From: JBMNTU01 sp050945895
Lineage (GTDB): Bacteria > Bacillota > Clostridia > Christensenellales > Christensenellaceae
DNA: 16,696 nt
Assembly (NCBI GenBank): GCA_050945895.1
Contig: JBMNTU010000051.1
Location: 1 to 16,696 of the forward strand
Reading direction: 5' to 3'
In this document: piece after piece, positions 15,415-16,696 of the stretch
Layout: every line of letters starts with the position of its first letter
How positions within the stretch are numbered: the first letter of the stretch is position 1
Notes under the pieces: model-generated
What the model saw: the letters and a program-made list of their open reading frames with translations, nothing else
What the model was told of the DNA's origin: nothing
Databases searched by the model: none
Translations under genes and position numbers: made by a program

Positions 15415-16611
15415 TCAGGCAGCATCGTCCGAGATGTCTACCGCATTTCCGTAATAGATGCAATGGAGCAACTCTTCCATTTGGGCGGGCGAAATCGTCC
15501 GCGGGTTTGACCCGGTGCAGGCGTCGCCTACTGCAAGCGCTGCAATATTCGAAACCTTTTCCTTGAATTCCTCCTCCTTCACCCCAAATGCCTGGAGCGT
15601 AGCAGGGATGTTCAGATCCTTGTTCATCTGGTCGATTGCGCTGCAAAGGCTTTGCGTCAGCTCTTCGTCTGTTTTTCCGGAAAGCCCGACCGCCTTTGCG
15701 ATTTCCGCATACCTCGAAAGCGCCTCTTTGTTTTTGGCGTTGTATTTTATGACAAACGGCAGATACATTGCGTTGGCGCAGCCGTGCGGCACATGGCCGG
15801 TGGAGAATGCCGCGCCTGTTTTATGCGCAATCGAATGGACGATGCCGAGCAGCGCGTTGGAAAACGCCATTCCGGCAAGGCACTGCGCATAGTGCATTTG
15901 CTCGCGCGCCTTCATGTCGCCGTTATAGGAAGCGTCCAGATATTCGAAAACCATCTGAATCGCCTTAATGGCAAGCCCGTCGGTAAACGGGGAGTGCAGC
16001 GTGCTGACATACGCCTCGATGGCGTGCGTCAGTGCGTCCATACCGGTGTGCGCTGTAAGCTCCTGCGGCATCGTTTCTGCCAGGTCGGGGTCAACAATGG
16101 CGACGTCCGGCGTAATATTGAAGTCTGCAAGCGGGTATTTTATGCCCTTGGCGTAATCCGTGATGACGGAAAACGCAGTCACCTCCGTAGCGGTCCCCGA
16201 AGTGGAGGGAATAGCGGCAAACTTTGCTTTTTGCCGAAGCTCCGGAAAATTGAACGGCGTAATCAGGTCTTCAAACGTCGTTTCCGGGTATTCGTAAAAG
16301 GCCCACATCGCCTTCGCGGCGTCGATGGGCGAGCCGCCGCCGATGGATACGATCCAGTCGGGCTGGAACTGGCGCATAGCCTGTGCGCCTTTCATAACGG
16401 TTTCGACAGACGGATCGGGCTCTACGCCTTCAAAAAGCTGCGTTTCCATGCCTGCTTCCTTCAGGTATGCAAGTGTTTTGTCCAAAAAGCCGAAACGCTT
16501 CATCGAGCCGCCGCCCACGACGACAATAGCCCGCTTACCCTTTAAAGATTTGAGCGTTTCAAGCGAACCCTTTCCATAGTACAGGTCTCTGGGTAGTGTA
16601 AACCTAGACAT
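15415..16611 (-). CDS. Iron-containing alcohol dehydrogenase
   Basis: Reduces an aldehyde to its alcohol with NAD(P)H in the cytoplasm, or the reverse; a group III (iron-type) dehydrogenase of 398 residues. Marks: VVVGGGSMKRFG (30-41); nucleotide loop GGGSPIDAAKAMW (91-103); PSTSGTATEVTAFSVI (135-150); and metal ligands Asp192 and His196 (MDALTHAIEAY), His263 (SIAHKTGA) and His276 (HVPHGCANAM). It is complete. GGGAGG lies about 8 bases before the ATG. It resembles clostridial butanol or lactaldehyde-type dehydrogenases, but substrate and cofactor cannot be told from this. It leads the rex-hydrogenase run on the same strand, so it may share Rex control and act as an alternative NADH outlet. 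Confidence 0.95.
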   Translation of the reverse strand: MSRFTLPRDLYYGKGSLETLKSLKGKRAIVVVGGGSMKRFGFLDKTLAYLKEAGMETQLFEGVEPDPSVETVMKGAQAMRQFQPDWIVSIGGGSPIDAAKAMWAFYEYPETTFEDLITPFNFPELRQKAKFAAIPSTSGTATEVTAFSVITDYAKGIKYPLADFNITPDVAIVDPDLAETMPQELTAHTGMDALTHAIEAYVSTLHSPFTDGLAIKAIQMVFEYLDASYNGDMKAREQMHYAQCLAGMAFSNALLGIVHSIAHKTGAAFSTGHVPHGCANAMYLPFVIKYNAKNKEALSRYAEIAKAVGLSGKTDEELTQSLCSAIDQMNKDLNIPATLQAFGVKEEEFKEKVSNIAALAVGDACTGSNPRTISPAQMEELLHCIYYGNAVDISDDAA

Positions 16612-16696
16612 TCTATTTTCCTCCCTATATAATCTTAGTTTTTCTTGTTCATGCTTCCGTTTTCATAGTATTTCATCAATTTCTACAGAGCAGTGG
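16612..16696 (-). other. Leader upstream of the alcohol dehydrogenase gene (cut by window edge)
   Basis: An AT-rich stretch holding the adh ribosome site (GGGAGG at about 16620-16625). I see no convincing -35/-10 pair and no Rex box; the promoter may lie beyond the window edge. A reading frame open from the edge ends in the sequence HCSVEIDEIL and a stop, too short to call. Confidence 0.3.

Noticed and set aside
16635..16676. A 13-residue minus-strand reading frame (MKYYENGSMNKKN) just upstream of the alcohol dehydrogenase gene, as a possible leader peptide.
   Set aside because: No ribosome site precedes it, it shows no regulatory codon run and no attenuator stem, and such a length is expected by chance.
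16612..16696. A Rex binding box upstream of the alcohol dehydrogenase gene.
   Set aside because: I looked for TTGTTAA...TTAACAA-like symmetry on both strands and found only an isolated TTGTTC half-match.

Overview
The window reads as chromosomal DNA of an anaerobic, fermentative Gram-positive bacterium of the Clostridia type with mid-range GC. The grounds are strong AGGAGG-type ribosome binding sites, a trimeric [FeFe]-hydrogenase of the electron-bifurcating type, a Rex redox repressor, an iron-type alcohol dehydrogenase and a substrate-level ATP-forming agmatine pathway. A Christensenella-like or related lineage would fit, but the window alone cannot settle this. No tRNA, rRNA, CRISPR array, insertion sequence or phage gene was seen. 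No stretch above 300 bases lacks a gene; the longest gaps are about 250 and 210 bases, and both hold regulatory signals.

Region 1 (1-5150, minus strand) is an agmatine deiminase operon. An RpiR-type regulator (with its own promoter, a palindrome over the -10 and a terminator after it) is followed by putrescine carbamoyltransferase, an agmatine/putrescine antiporter, agmatine deiminase and a carbamate kinase cut off by the left edge. Agmatine is imported in exchange for putrescine and deiminated to N-carbamoylputrescine. Phosphorolysis then gives putrescine plus carbamoyl phosphate, and the kinase makes ATP, ammonia and CO2. Each of the three gaps between the structural genes holds an inverted repeat, so the genes may be expressed unequally.

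Region 2 (5229-7380, plus strand) is a two-gene galactose operon, galE-galM, with a good sigma-A-type promoter. It ends at a long hairpin shared with the convergent operon to its right.

Region 3 (7527-16611, minus strand) is a tightly packed redox/hydrogen operon. In order of transcription it holds: iron alcohol dehydrogenase, rex, a sensory (group C-like) [FeFe]-hydrogenase with a PAS domain, a SpoIIE/PP2C-type phosphatase, hydC, hydB, hydA, and a small thioredoxin-like [2Fe-2S] protein. From rex onward the genes are separated by at most 26 bases or overlap by 8. The bifurcating hydrogenase and the alcohol dehydrogenase are two outlets for reducing power. Rex would report NADH/NAD+, and the sensory hydrogenase plus phosphatase would plausibly report H2 or redox state. 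This is the most interesting part of the window: two sensors and two electron sinks in one transcription unit, with a phosphatase whose C-terminal half I cannot assign and whose target is not encoded here.
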